Shown here: positions 23,303 to 34,000 of the stretch, piece by piece
How the letters are laid out: every line of letters begins with the position of its first letter
How positions within the stretch are numbered: position 1 is the first letter of the stretch
Source: Aquidulcibacter paucihalophilus
GTDB lineage: Bacteria; Pseudomonadota; Alphaproteobacteria; Caulobacterales; Aquidulcibacteraceae
Direction: 5' to 3'
Assembly (NCBI RefSeq): GCF_002105465.1
Contig: NZ_NCSQ01000171.1
Location: 510-64,509 of the forward strand
DNA length: 64,000 bases
Notes under the pieces: model-generated
Told to the model about the DNA's origin: nothing
Seen by the model: the letters and a program-made list of their open reading frames with translations, nothing else
Databases searched by the model: none
Translations under genes and position numbers: made by a program

Positions 23303-26002
23303 TTGCCGTCAAATGGCGGCATGCCCGATACTAATCCAGCGTCCGCCCGCGACTTAATCAAAGACTTAGGTGCCCTGTTGGGGGAGGTCATCAAGGATCA
23401 GCATGGCGAGGCCCTGTTTGAGGCCATTGAAACCATTCGCGCCGAATCGGTGCGCGAATATCGCGGCCAGGCACCGCAAGGTGCTACCGTCAGCTTGCTG
23501 GATGGCCTAGAGCTGGATGAAACACTCGTCTTCATCCACGGATTTTGCGTGTTTTCGCAATTAGCCAATCTGGCTGATGACTATGTCAGCCGCACCCAAG
23601 CCGTGCGCCAAGACCCGTTGGCACTCCTCAACACACGGCCAGAGCTGAGCGTGGCGCATGTGTCTGATGTGGTGTCCAAAATGGTTATAGCCCCCATCCT
23701 CACCGCCCATCCCACCGAAGTGCGCCGCAAAAGCGTACTGGACCGGGAAGCTGCGATCTCTGACACATTAGACGCGCGGATTGATCTCGTGGATGGGCGC
23801 GACATGCGGGTCGAGCGGTTACGCCGCGAAATCCGGCTCTTGTGGCAAACCCGCGTGCTGCGCGGGGAACGCATTGAAGTAGCCGACGAAATCGCCAATG
23901 TCGCGAGCGTTTTGGGTCGTTCCTTCTTGAAAGAAATGCCCAACCTTATCCGCCGGCTAGAACGGCGTTTAGGCACGGAATTGCCGGGGATTTTGCGGGT
24001 TGGCTCTTGGGTCGGTGGGGATCGCGATGGCAATCCTTTTGTGAATGCCCAAACCCTAACCCATGCGGTGATGTCGCATGCGAGCCTGCTGCTAAGCTCC
24101 TTTCTGGAAGAATTGCATCAGTTGGGCAGTGAATTGTCGATTTCGACTGAACTTACCTCCGTTTCACCCGACTTGGCACGTTTGGCAGAAGCCGGGCGCG
24201 ATGCTTCCCCCCATCGCGCAGACGAGCCGTATCGGCAGGCGATCAGGGGCATTTATGCCCGTTTGGCCGCAACCTATCAGGCGATAACCAAAAGACCCCC
24301 TGCCCGACCGACCGATTTGGAGGCCTTAGCTTATCAAGGCCCCAGCGAATTGATTGCCGATCTTGAGATCGTGGGCGGGTCTCTACGGGCCCATGCAGCA
24401 GGCGATGTCGCCGATGGACGTCTCGCGCGCTTGATCACGGGCGTGAAAGTCTTCGGCTTCCACTTCGCCCAGATGGAATTGCGCCAAAACTCGGACGTGC
24501 ATGAGCGCACGATTGGCGAATTACTGGCCGCTGCAGGCATTGAGGCCGATTATGCGAGCCTGACCGAGGAGGCTCGTATTGAGGTATTGCGCGCGCAATG
24601 GCGTTCACCCCGCAATCTAACCACGCCTTATGCCAAATATGGCGCAGAAACGCTGAAAGAATTGGAAGTGTTTTGGCAAGCCGGCGCCATCCGCACCGCG
24701 GTGGGCGAAGAAGTCTTGCGACGCGTCATCGTGTCCAAGACCGACAGTGTGTCTGATCTTTTGGAAGTGGCCCTCTTGCTGAAAGAAGGTGGGCTGTTTG
24801 AACTATCGCCTGATCCCAGCCCGCAAATTGCCATCGCACCCTTGTTTGAAACCATTGCAGACTTGCAGGCCAGCGAGGCCATCATGCGAACCTGGCTAAC
24901 CTTGCCTGAAGTCGTCCGCGCACGTGCCGCCACCAATCCGGTGCAAGAAGTGATGATTGGCTATTCCGACAGCAATAAGGATGGCGGTTATCTGACGGCC
25001 AATTGGGAAGTGCGCGGTGCCATTGGTCGGCTTGTCGCTTTGGGCAAGGAATTAGGTGTCACCATGCGCTTCTTCCATGGTCGCGGCGGCTCGATTGGTC
25101 GTGGCGGCGGCTCGTCCCGGGATGCGATTGCGGCCCTTCCCGCAGGCAGTATGGAATCGGGCCTGTCGGTGACCGAGCAAGGGGAGGTTATCTCCTCAAA
25201 GTATGGCCATCCAGATAGCGCGCGGGTGTCTTTGGAAACTTTGGTGGGGGCAAGCCTTGAGGCAGCGCTTCATCCAGTCGACCAAGCGCAAGAAGAAGCC
25301 TTAAGCCGGATCATGCCGCGCTTAAGTGATTTGGCTTTCAAAGCCTATCGCAGCCTTGTTTATGATACCCCTGATTTTGCGCGCTATTTCCACCAATCGA
25401 CGCCCTTAAAAGAGATTGTCGACCTGAAAATTGGCAGCCGACCTGCCGCCCGTACCGCGTCGGGTCGGATTGAAGATTTGCGTGCCATTCCATGGGTGTT
25501 CAGTTGGTCGCAAGCGCGCGTCAACCTGCCAGGTTGGTATGGCTTTGGTAGTGCCATTGCGGGTTATCAAGAAGCCGTGGGGGCATCGGCGGCGGGTGAG
25601 CTTAAGGCGCTCTATCAATCCAGCCCCTATTTCGCCAATCTTGTTTCCAACATCGAAATGGTCCTAGCCAAAGCCAATTTAGAAATTGCGCGCCGCTATA
25701 GTGAATTGGTGGACGACCAAGAGATGGCAAAGGCTATTTTCGCCCGCATTAAAGCGGAATGGCTCAAGACATTGGAAGCCTTAGAGCTTGTGACCGGGCG
25801 GGCGGAACTGGTGGGAAATAATCCAGCACTTGCCCACTCGATCAGCTTACGCATGCCCTATCTCGATCCACTGAACTTGTTGCAGGTGAAATTGATCAAA
25901 CGCTTGCGCGCAGGCCAAGATGAATCTCAGGCCGAAACCGTTAAAAAAGGCATTCAATTGACGATCAACGGCATTTCCGCCGGCCTGCGCAATACGGGCT
26001 GA
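23303..26002 (+). CDS. ppc: Phosphoenolpyruvate carboxylase
   Basis: PEP carboxylase adds bicarbonate to PEP to give oxaloacetate. The 899-residue protein has the catalytic histidine motif LTAHPTEV, GYSDSNKDGG and FHGRGGSIGRGGG. The TTG at 23303 has an AAGGA site; the ATG at 23321 gives an 893-residue protein and is also plausible. In aerobic anoxygenic phototrophs this enzyme is a main route of anaplerotic CO2 uptake. The gene abuts the convergent phosphatase gene with no intergenic base. Confidence 0.96.
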   Translation: MPSNGGMPDTNPASARDLIKDLGALLGEVIKDQHGEALFEAIETIRAESVREYRGQAPQGATVSLLDGLELDETLVFIHGFCVFSQLANLADDYVSRTQAVRQDPLALLNTRPELSVAHVSDVVSKMVIAPILTAHPTEVRRKSVLDREAAISDTLDARIDLVDGRDMRVERLRREIRLLWQTRVLRGERIEVADEIANVASVLGRSFLKEMPNLIRRLERRLGTELPGILRVGSWVGGDRDGNPFVNAQTLTHAVMSHASLLLSSFLEELHQLGSELSISTELTSVSPDLARLAEAGRDASPHRADEPYRQAIRGIYARLAATYQAITKRPPARPTDLEALAYQGPSELIADLEIVGGSLRAHAAGDVADGRLARLITGVKVFGFHFAQMELRQNSDVHERTIGELLAAAGIEADYASLTEEARIEVLRAQWRSPRNLTTPYAKYGAETLKELEVFWQAGAIRTAVGEEVLRRVIVSKTDSVSDLLEVALLLKEGGLFELSPDPSPQIAIAPLFETIADLQASEAIMRTWLTLPEVVRARAATNPVQEVMIGYSDSNKDGGYLTANWEVRGAIGRLVALGKELGVTMRFFHGRGGSIGRGGGSSRDAIAALPAGSMESGLSVTEQGEVISSKYGHPDSARVSLETLVGASLEAALHPVDQAQEEALSRIMPRLSDLAFKAYRSLVYDTPDFARYFHQSTPLKEIVDLKIGSRPAARTASGRIEDLRAIPWVFSWSQARVNLPGWYGFGSAIAGYQEAVGASAAGELKALYQSSPYFANLVSNIEMVLAKANLEIARRYSELVDDQEMAKAIFARIKAEWLKTLEALELVTGRAELVGNNPALAHSISLRMPYLDPLNLLQVKLIKRLRAGQDESQAETVKKGIQLTINGISAGLRNTG

Positions 26003-26731
26003 TTAGGGCTTTAGAAGAGCTGCGAGTTCGGCCTTTGCTGCTTCATAATCCGCCTTGAACGTAGGATCCTTGCGCAATTCCACCAATAGCGCGGCGCTAA
26101 GGGCTTGGCCCGCGGCGACATCGCTGGGGTAATGCACGCCGCAGACCGCGCGGCTAAGGCCGTAATCCAGCCCGCGCGCTTTCAGGGCTTCTGCTTTGGC
26201 GAGAACAAGTTCTGCGAGGAGCGTTGCGACCATCGCGCCCCACATGGCATGGCCAGAGGGGTAAGAGTTCAAGCCATTTTCGGGCAAACGGACACAGGGG
26301 GTTACGGCGGGATCAGCCAAGGGTGGGCGGGGGCGCTTGTAAAGCTCTTTAAAGGGCAGAACCGTTGCACCCACATCTCGGGAAGCACGGGCCATTAAGC
26401 GGGCAAGGCTTGGGGCGCTTTCAGCCGTCACCCGCGGGCCCAGCACGGAACCAAAGGCGGAGAAGACGTCGAGCTTTTGATCGGCTTGGGCGAGGGCGAC
26501 GCGATCGGGCGTGCGCTTGGCTTGCAGGTCCAGCGCTGCGGCGCGATCATCCAGATCCACCTTTGAACCAGGTGCGGGTGCCGCTGGGAAATTGGCGACC
26601 GCTACCGCTGTGGGGAGATAACCCTTGATGTCGTCGGCACGGGCGCAGCTGATCACTGCCGAAGTCAGCATGAAGCCGGCAAGCGCCCAGCTTAACGACG
26701 GGCGAGCAAAGGATGGGAAACGCATGAACAT
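26003..26731 (-). CDS. Class A non-specific acid phosphatase (PAP2 superfamily), secreted
   Basis: A 242-residue protein with an N-terminal signal peptide (hydrophobic stretch ending near CARADD). The three-part phosphatase signature is present: KELYKRPRP, SYPSGHA and SRAVCGVHYPSDVAAG. It should act in the periplasm, releasing phosphate from organic monophosphates. ATG at 26731 or at 26725. It stands alone and converges with ppc. Confidence 0.92.
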   Translation of the reverse strand: MFMRFPSFARPSLSWALAGFMLTSAVISCARADDIKGYLPTAVAVANFPAAPAPGSKVDLDDRAAALDLQAKRTPDRVALAQADQKLDVFSAFGSVLGPRVTAESAPSLARLMARASRDVGATVLPFKELYKRPRPPLADPAVTPCVRLPENGLNSYPSGHAMWGAMVATLLAELVLAKAEALKARGLDYGLSRAVCGVHYPSDVAAGQALSAALLVELRKDPTFKADYEAAKAELAALLKP

Positions 26732-26770
26732 CAGAACTCCTTTTGGCGCGATCCTTGCACCCTGACTGCT

Positions 26771-28276
26771 CTAATCCTGCTCGATCCGGCCAACCCGAAA
26801 CGCGCCAAGATCGGCATAAACCGCCCGATCTGCAAAGGCGAAGGCTGCATCATCAACCCGAACATCGGTCCTGCGCAAGTGGCGTGACAGCGTTAGGCCC
26901 TCCAAGGTGCGGCAGCGCGACAGCGCAACGTAAGTCTGCCCATGGGCAAAGGCACCACGGCCAAAGTCGACATGGACGGCATCAAAAGTCAGTCCTTGGG
27001 CTTTATGGACGGTCAAGGCCCAAGCGGGCCGCAGCGGCACTTGCCGAAATACACCCACTGCCTTGCGTTGGGGAACGCCCTCTGGATCGGGCTCGTACAC
27101 ATAACGCTCCCAATCGGCGGGCTCGATCTCATGAACACGGCCACCAATGCGCACAAAGACAGAGGTTTTGCCAAGGTCTACCACCGTCGCCAACGTGCCG
27201 TTGACCCAGCGTTTGTCGGGATCATTGCGCAACAGCATAACCCGCGCGCCAATCCGCAACACAAGATCGCTGTCGGTTGGGAAAATGCGTTCATCAAACT
27301 GGCCTTCGACCTTGGCTCCATAAGAAGCTTCGGGCCCTGAAAGGCGCGCCATCTCCAGATCATTGATCCGGCGAGCCGCTTCATTGGTGGTGGTCAGCAC
27401 AATTGCCCCGTCGCCATCCTTGTCAGAAAAGGGCGGGGGTTCACCCACCACGCGAGAGTCCAAAAGCTCTGCATCCTCCATCGTTGGCCGTCCGCGCCGC
27501 ATCCGGTCCAAGAGGCCGAGAAAGGCAGCATCAGATTGGCGAAACACCTGACACAGCTCAATCGACGTCCAAGAAAGGGATTTGACCGAGGGCGCGTCGA
27601 AGAAATAAGGCCCACCAAACCACTGTTCGAGGATGGGTTCATCCTCGCGGCTGACGACGGGTGGCAATTGCGCGCTGTCGCCGACGCATAAGAGGCGTAC
27701 GCCGCCAAAAGGTCTTGCGACCCCGCGGTGCAGACGCATGGATCGATCAATCGCATCCATCAAATCCGAACGCACCATCGAAATCTCGTCAATCACCAGA
27801 AGATCGAGCGCCTTCAACATCCGCCCTTCGCGGACGCGACGCACATCTTGAGGCTGGATCATGGCCGGCGGTAACTTGAACAAGGAATGGATCGTCTGGC
27901 CCCCAGCGTTCAAGGCCGCAATACCCGAGGGGGCAACAATCGCGGCCTTGAGGTCTGTCTCATCCATAAAGGCTTTGAGGAAGGTGGTTTTGCCGGTCCC
28001 GGCGCGGCCCGTAAGAAATACGCCGCCTTCTGCCTTTTCAATCCGCTCTGCCACTTCGCGGTAAGGACCGTCGTCAAGCGAGTGGGCGACGGCTTTTGCC
28101 GGGCTTTCAATCCGCCCATGCCCCCCTTGCAGCCGCGCCATGGCCATAGCCCCATCGGCATCATCAACTTTGGCAACAATGGTTCCATTGCGGATCAGCA
28201 CAGCCGAAAAACCGCGTCCGGTATCCACCAGACGCGCGATTCCGCCCCGCAATGCCATTTCCCGCACTGTCTTCAC
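26771..28276 (-). CDS. PIF1-like superfamily 1 DNA helicase
   Basis: An ATP-dependent helicase-like protein of about 500 residues. The Walker A is GRAGTGKTT, Walker B LLVIDEISM, motif III GDSAQLPPV, and the C-terminal motifs include TVHKAQGLTFDAVHVD and YVALSRCRTLEGL, all typical of the PIF1/RecD-like group. The GTG at 28276 has an AAGG site six bases upstream. TTG 28291 and ATG 28258 are alternatives. An N-terminal stretch of about 80 residues precedes the helicase core and is not recognised. Probable role in DNA replication or repair, with no informative neighbours. Confidence 0.88.
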   Translation of the reverse strand: MKTVREMALRGGIARLVDTGRGFSAVLIRNGTIVAKVDDADGAMAMARLQGGHGRIESPAKAVAHSLDDGPYREVAERIEKAEGGVFLTGRAGTGKTTFLKAFMDETDLKAAIVAPSGIAALNAGGQTIHSLFKLPPAMIQPQDVRRVREGRMLKALDLLVIDEISMVRSDLMDAIDRSMRLHRGVARPFGGVRLLCVGDSAQLPPVVSREDEPILEQWFGGPYFFDAPSVKSLSWTSIELCQVFRQSDAAFLGLLDRMRRGRPTMEDAELLDSRVVGEPPPFSDKDGDGAIVLTTTNEAARRINDLEMARLSGPEASYGAKVEGQFDERIFPTDSDLVLRIGARVMLLRNDPDKRWVNGTLATVVDLGKTSVFVRIGGRVHEIEPADWERYVYEPDPEGVPQRKAVGVFRQVPLRPAWALTVHKAQGLTFDAVHVDFGRGAFAHGQTYVALSRCRTLEGLTLSRHLRRTDVRVDDAAFAFADRAVYADLGAFRVGRIEQD

Positions 28277-28351
28277 GTGTGACCTTTTCAACCTCTTCCT
28301 TCGGTGGGTGCGGCTGCTGCGTCAAGCCGACACTGCGCCCATATGTATCGA

Positions 28352-28364
28352 TTAGAAATTCTAA
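28352..28364. promoter_or_regulatory. Perfect palindrome upstream of cysK
   Basis: TTAGAA-A-TTCTAA is a perfect 13-bp inverted repeat located 67 bp before the cysK ATG, in an AT-richer patch. It is a reasonable operator for a sulfur- or cysteine-responsive repressor, possibly of the Rrf2 type. The identity of the regulator is a guess. Confidence 0.4.
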
Positions 28365-28430
28365 CTTGTAACTCGCGCACTGAAGTCGCACCTCCTGTGT
28401 TATATGCACGGACACAAGTGAGGACGAAAC

Positions 28431-29405
28431 ATGACCCAAAATGCAGCTAGCCCCGCGACACGCGCACAAGGCCGGATTTTCTCAAACATCACAGAGACAA
28501 TCGGCGCAACGCCTTTGGTACGCCTAGACAAGATCGCTGCCAAGTATGGCGTAAAGGCTGAACTTCTGGGCAAGCTGGAATTTTTCAACCCTATCGCCTC
28601 GGTGAAGGATCGCATTGGCGTGTCGATGATTGAGGAATTGGAAAACCGCGGCTTGATTAAAGAGGGCTCTGTCTTGGTGGAGCCGACCTCAGGCAATACC
28701 GGCATTGCCCTGGCTTTTGTAGCGGCCCAACGCGGCTATCGCCTGATCTTGGTCATGCCAGAAACAATGTCGTTAGAGCGGCGCAAAATGTTGGCGTTCC
28801 TTGGTGCGGAACTCGTCCTCACGCCGGGTGCAGAAGGGATGAAGGGTGCAGTCGCGCGCGCTAAGCAATTGGTTGAAGAAACACCAAATTCCCTGATTCC
28901 CGGCCAATTTGTGAACCCCGCAAATCCAGCTGTCCACCGCCGCACCACGGCAGAGGAAATTTGGATTGATACCGAAGGCAAAGTCGATGCCTTTGTGGCG
29001 GGCGTGGGCACAGGCGGCACGATTACCGGCGTCGGTCAAATCTTGAAGCAACGCCATCCCGGCATCCAAATCATTGCGGTAGAACCCGCAGGCAGCCCTG
29101 TCTTATCGGGTGGCGCACCCGGGCCGCACAAAATTCAGGGCATTGGCGCAGGATTTGTTCCCGAAGTTCTGGACCGGTCGGTGATTGATGAAGTCATCAC
29201 CGTCACCAATGAAGAGGCCTTTGACTTCAGCCGTGACCTCGCCCGGATCGAAGGCGTGCCCGGCGGGATTTCGACTGGAGCTAATTTGGCTGCGGCGATA
29301 AAATTGGGTCAACGCCCGGAATATGCTGGCAAGCGGATCGTATTTATCGTCCCAAGCTTTGCCGAGCGCTATATTTCCTCGGCGCTTTTTGACGGCATTG
29401 GCTAA
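28431..29405 (+). CDS. cysK: Cysteine synthase A
   Basis: O-acetylserine sulfhydrylase, a PLP enzyme making cysteine from O-acetylserine and sulfide. The 324-residue protein has the PLP lysine in [11 protein letters not shown] and the substrate loop [13 protein letters not shown], plus the [10 protein letters not shown] phosphate-binding motif. An AGGA site lies before the ATG. It is monocistronic and has a palindromic candidate operator at 28352-28364. Confidence 0.97.
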   Translation: MTQNAASPATRAQGRIFSNITETIGATPLVRLDKIAAKYGVKAELLGKLEFFNPIASVKDRIGVSMIEELENRGLIKEGSVLVEPTSGNTGIALAFVAAQRGYRLILVMPETMSLERRKMLAFLGAELVLTPGAEGMKGAVARAKQLVEETPNSLIPGQFVNPANPAVHRRTTAEEIWIDTEGKVDAFVAGVGTGGTITGVGQILKQRHPGIQIIAVEPAGSPVLSGGAPGPHKIQGIGAGFVPEVLDRSVIDEVITVTNEEAFDFSRDLARIEGVPGGISTGANLAAAIKLGQRPEYAGKRIVFIVPSFAERYISSALFDGIG

Positions 29406-29501
29406 ACCATCTAGCGGTCCGCAACGTGGATTTGAGGTCGCGGGCCGCCACTGTCACACGCTTGAGATTGACAAGCAGGCCTCAAACAGCCAGATGTGGC
29501 C

Positions 29502-30953
29502 ATGTTTCCATGCAAATCTCCACAAGAAGCGATTGATAGGCTTCAAGACATCCACGCAGCTTCCGTTCAGGCCCTGCACGATGCCCTCGCCCGGTTTGTT
29601 CAAACCCGGGTCCCTCCCACACCAGAAGAGCGGGCGCGCTTTCGCTATCCCGAAATCCGCGTAACCTACGCCCCGGACGGTCCGCCGCCTGTGTCACAAC
29701 GCGCCTATGCGAAGTTTAATGCGCCTGGCGTCTATACAACCACGGTCACCCATCCGGCTTTATTCACCGAGTATCTGCTTGAAAACCTCGAGCCCTTGGT
29801 TGGCGAATATGGGGCGACGGTTGAGGTCGGCCTATCCGATGCCGAGATGCCCTATTCCTATGTGATCGATGGGGTAACCGACCTTGGCGTCGGTGATGTG
29901 CCGCCTCAAGAATTGGCGCGCTGGTTCCCAACCCCACAATTGACTGCCGTCGGCGACGAAATTGTCGATGGCGAGTTTGAAATCGTACAAGGCCAGCCTA
30001 GACCTTTGGCTTTGTATGATGGCTTGCGGGTCGATTATTCGCTGAAACGCCTCACCCATTATTCGGGGACAGAGTGGCGGGCTTTCCAGCCTTGGATTTT
30101 GTTCACCAATTATGCGCGCTATGTCGACGAATTTGTGCGCTGGGCAATTGATCAGATTCGCCAAGGCGGGCGGTATGATTCCTTGATTTGTTCGGGCGGG
30201 GTAACGATTGACGCCTCTAATCTGAACGATGATCCAGAAGGACGCGTTGCGGCCAGCCCATGGCGCAAGTATCAAATGCCGGCCTATCACCTCACGACCA
30301 AAGACGGCCAAGGCATTACCCTCGTCAATATTGGCGTGGGCCCTTCGAACGCCAAAAATATCACCGACCATCTGGCCGTATTGCGTCCCCATTGTTGGTT
30401 GATGGTGGGCCATTGTGGTGGCCTTCGGCAGAGCCAACGTATTGGCGACTATGTTTTGGCCCACGCTTATTTGCGCAAGGACGAAGTGCTTGACCGCATC
30501 TTGCCCGCCGACGTGCCCATTCCGCCAATTGCCGAAGTGCAAATGTCGATTCAACAAGCCGCCATGGAAGTAACTGGCGAAAGCGGCGAAGCGCTGAAGC
30601 GTCGTCTACGGACCGGTACGGTGGTGAGTTTCTCGGACCGGAACTGGGAGCTTTATTGGGGCCGGGAACGGCGCTTGATCAATATCTCGCGCTCTATCGG
30701 CGTCGATATGGAAAGCTGCATGATTGCCGCCCAAGGTTTCCGCCACCGCGTACCCTATGGCACGTTGTTGTGCGTCTCCGACAAACCATTGCATGGGGAG
30801 ATCAAGCTGCCGGGTACCGCCAACATCTTCTATGAGCGCGCCATTGGGGAGCATTTGAAGATTGGTATCGCAGCAATTGAAAAGATGCGGCTCGATGGAG
30901 TGGTACTACACTCGCGCAAGCTGCGCAGCTTTGACGAGCCGCCCTTCCGCTGA
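29502..30953 (+). CDS. amn: AMP nucleosidase
   Basis: The enzyme hydrolyses AMP to adenine and ribose 5-phosphate and helps set adenylate levels. The protein of about 483 residues has the N-terminal Amn-specific domain and a C-terminal nucleoside-phosphorylase-like domain with the VGHCGGLRQSQRIGDYVLAHAY region and the VDMESCMIA motif. The ATG at 29502 is preferred; a GTG at 29496 in the same frame is an alternative, and neither has a clear ribosome site. A strong terminator follows. Confidence 0.95.
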   Translation: MFPCKSPQEAIDRLQDIHAASVQALHDALARFVQTRVPPTPEERARFRYPEIRVTYAPDGPPPVSQRAYAKFNAPGVYTTTVTHPALFTEYLLENLEPLVGEYGATVEVGLSDAEMPYSYVIDGVTDLGVGDVPPQELARWFPTPQLTAVGDEIVDGEFEIVQGQPRPLALYDGLRVDYSLKRLTHYSGTEWRAFQPWILFTNYARYVDEFVRWAIDQIRQGGRYDSLICSGGVTIDASNLNDDPEGRVAASPWRKYQMPAYHLTTKDGQGITLVNIGVGPSNAKNITDHLAVLRPHCWLMVGHCGGLRQSQRIGDYVLAHAYLRKDEVLDRILPADVPIPPIAEVQMSIQQAAMEVTGESGEALKRRLRTGTVVSFSDRNWELYWGRERRLINISRSIGVDMESCMIAAQGFRHRVPYGTLLCVSDKPLHGEIKLPGTANIFYERAIGEHLKIGIAAIEKMRLDGVVLHSRKLRSFDEPPFR

Positions 30954-30976
30954 TCCTTTCGGTACCGAAAACGAAA

Positions 30977-31001
30977 AAAGGGGCCCCGTCGGGGCCCCTT
31001 T
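30977..31001. terminator. Bidirectional Rho-independent terminator between amn and the RND pump gene
   Basis: AAAGGGGCCCC-GTC-GGGGCCCCTTT is a perfect 11-bp stem with a three-base loop. It is flanked by A-run and T-run, so it can end transcription of amn on the plus strand and of the convergent pump gene on the minus strand. Confidence 0.9.
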
Positions 31002-31022
31002 AGTATGTTGGCTGGGCGCTCT

Positions 31023-34000
31023 TTATTCCGCAGCTGCTTGGCTGGCGCGGCGCTCGACTTCCTCTTTCAAGGCAATCGCCTTTTCTTCGCTGGTGACCGT
31101 GGGCACCTTGGAGAAGAAACGCTTCACCTTTTGGTCAAGATCATCGATCAGTGTATAAACGGCAGGCACAAAGATCAGACTCAAGACCGTCGACAAGGTC
31201 AAACCACCGATCACCGCAATCGCCATCCCGTGCCGGAACGCACCCGCACCGGCAGTTGTCAAAGCAGCCGGCACCATACCCGCGATCATGGCAATCGTGG
31301 TCATGACGATCGGGCGTGACCGTTTGCGTGCTGCATCGATTAAGGCCGCATGACGCGGCACACCGCGGTGCTGGGCTTCAATCACAAAGTCGACGAGCAG
31401 GATTGAGTTTTTGATCACGATCCCGATCAGCATCAAGAGACCAATCATCACTGGCAGCGACAGCGGCTCCTTGACCAGACCCAGCGCAATAAAGGCACCC
31501 GCTGGGGCCAAGAGTATGACCGACAAAATTGTAATCGGGTGCAGGAAGTCCTTAAACAGCAGCACCAGCACACAGTAGATCAGCAAAATGCCAAGGCCAA
31601 TGGCACCTGCAAACTGGCCGAACATGTCGCCCAGCTCTTCGGCGTCGCCGTCTGGCTTCACTTTCACACCGGGGCCCGGATTCTTGTAGAAGTCTTCCTT
31701 CTGCAACTCCTGCAAGGCGGGGCCAAGCTGCTTGCCAGGGGCAAGACCAGAGGAAATCGTCACCACGCGCTGGCGGTCTTCCCGTGTGATACGAGCTTCA
31801 CCGCCACCAAACTGGATGTCAGCCACGGCACTTAAAGGTACAGTTTCACCGCTGGCAGTATTCACGCGCAAGGCCCCGATGGCCTCAATATCCGCTCGGT
31901 TTTCCCGTGCCAGACGGACCAGAATTGGGATCTGACGCTCGCCAGCATTAAACTTAGCAAGATTGAGCTCAATATCGCCCGTGGTCGCCAAGCGCGACGC
32001 CGTCGCAATTTCTGCAATCGACACCCCAAGGCGTGCAGCCTCTTCCCGCTTCGGCACGATATGCAGCTCGGGTCGGGTTAAGTCGGCCGAGGAACGTAAA
32101 TCAACGGCCCAAGGCTTTTTCCGCATTTCATTCATCACCCGTTGAGTCGCAGCCGCCAAAGCGTCTGGGTCATCAGAGGTCAAATTGATCGACAAGCCGC
32201 CAGAGCCCCAACCCCCGCCAAAGCGGGCGCGAATACCGGGCACCATGCCAACCGTTTTGCGAAGTTCGCTCTCGTAAGCCTGCTGGGAGATGTCACGCTC
32301 TTTGCGATCGACAAGCGAGATAAAGTAAGTAGCCCCCGTCAAGTCACCGTTGACGCTCTGCACAACCGATTTGGTTTCAGGCCGATCCATCACAAGACCC
32401 GCAACCTCGCGCGCTCGGGCGTCGGCTTCGTCAGGCGAGAGACCTGGCGGTAAGTCGATGCGCATTTGCACAAAGCCTTGGTCAATGGTTGGCGTGAAGG
32501 TTTTAGGCGCCAAGCTGAGCATGGCAATCGAAACCGCCATGACAGCCAGGCCGACGCCAACAGTCTTCCACCGGTTCCGCAAGGCCATTTCGAGGAAGTC
32601 GATATAGCGCTTGCCAGCTTCCCCTTCATGCTCAGGCGGAGAGCGCGTGAGGATGAAGGCCGCGAGCAGTGGCGTGATCAAACGGGCAACCAAGAGCGAG
32701 AAGAGCACCGCAACCGCGACCGTCAAGCCAAAGCTTTTGAAGAATTGCCCAACGATGCCGGTCATGAAGGATACGGGCGCAAACACCGCCACAATCGTTG
32801 CCGTAGTTGCCACCACCGCCAAACCAATTTCGTCGGCTGCTTCCAAGGCGGCAGAATAAGGAGACTTGCCCATCCGGATGTGGCGAATGATGTTTTCGAT
32901 CTCCACAATCGCGTCATCGACCAAGATGCCGGCCACCAAAGCAAGCGCCAAGAGCGTCACGTCATTGAGTGTAAATCCCAACAGGCTCATGATCCAGAAG
33001 GTTGGAATGGTCGACAAGGGGATGGCGATTGCCGCCAAGAAAGTCGCTCGCCCGTCTTTGATGACGAAAGTTACGATCCCCAAAATAACCGTGCCAATAG
33101 CAAGAAGCGCAGTTTTTGAGACGACGACGCCTGTGGTCGTTTTCAACACCCATGCAAGGCCAACCAGACCAAAACCAATGATAGCGGCAGCGGCAATGAC
33201 AGGTCGCCATCCGCCTAAGAAGACTGCCACCACTAAGGTCGCAAGCAGGGCCCCCTCAAACAAAGTCTCCATCGACATGTCAAAGCTTTCTTGGACATAA
33301 TCGGTTGGGGTGAAGACAGGTTCGATAATGAGGTTTGGATAGGCCTTGCGCAATTCTTCAATCTTCAGCTTCACGGCATCATAAGCCTTCAGAGAGCTGG
33401 CCGTTTTGGAGCGCAAAATCTGGAACATAACGACAGGCTGATCGTTAAACCGGCCAATGCCTCGTAATTCGCTCGACCCGTCGCGGACATCCGCAATATC
33501 AGACAGGCGCACGACACGCCCCCCACTCAAGACAATGGGGGTCTTGCGGAGTTCGTCGACTGTTTTGGCCGAACCCAATGCCCGGATGGTTTGCTCACCC
33601 GCGCCAGATTCAGATTTGCCCGCTGGCAAGTCGATGTTCTGGCTGCGCAACGCACGGCTGACTTGTGCTGCGGTCGCACCAAAGGCGGTGAGGCGCGCAG
33701 GGTCCAAATCGACAGTGATTTCGCGGTTTGCGCCGCCCCAGCGTTCTACCCGCCCAACGCCTTTAACCGCCAGCAATTGGCGGTTAAACTCTCGGTCGAT
33801 CAGCCAAGAGATATCTTCAGCTGGCATGTCGGGGCCACGCACCGAGTAAATTGCCAAGGGTTCTTGATCGTTGAAATCAATCCGGGCGACTTGTGGCTCA
33901 GTAATCCCATCTGGAAGGTCTGAGCGGATTTGCGAAACTGCGGCCCGCGCATCGTCCACCGCTTTTGAGATGTCCGTGCCGATTTGCAGTTCAACAAACG

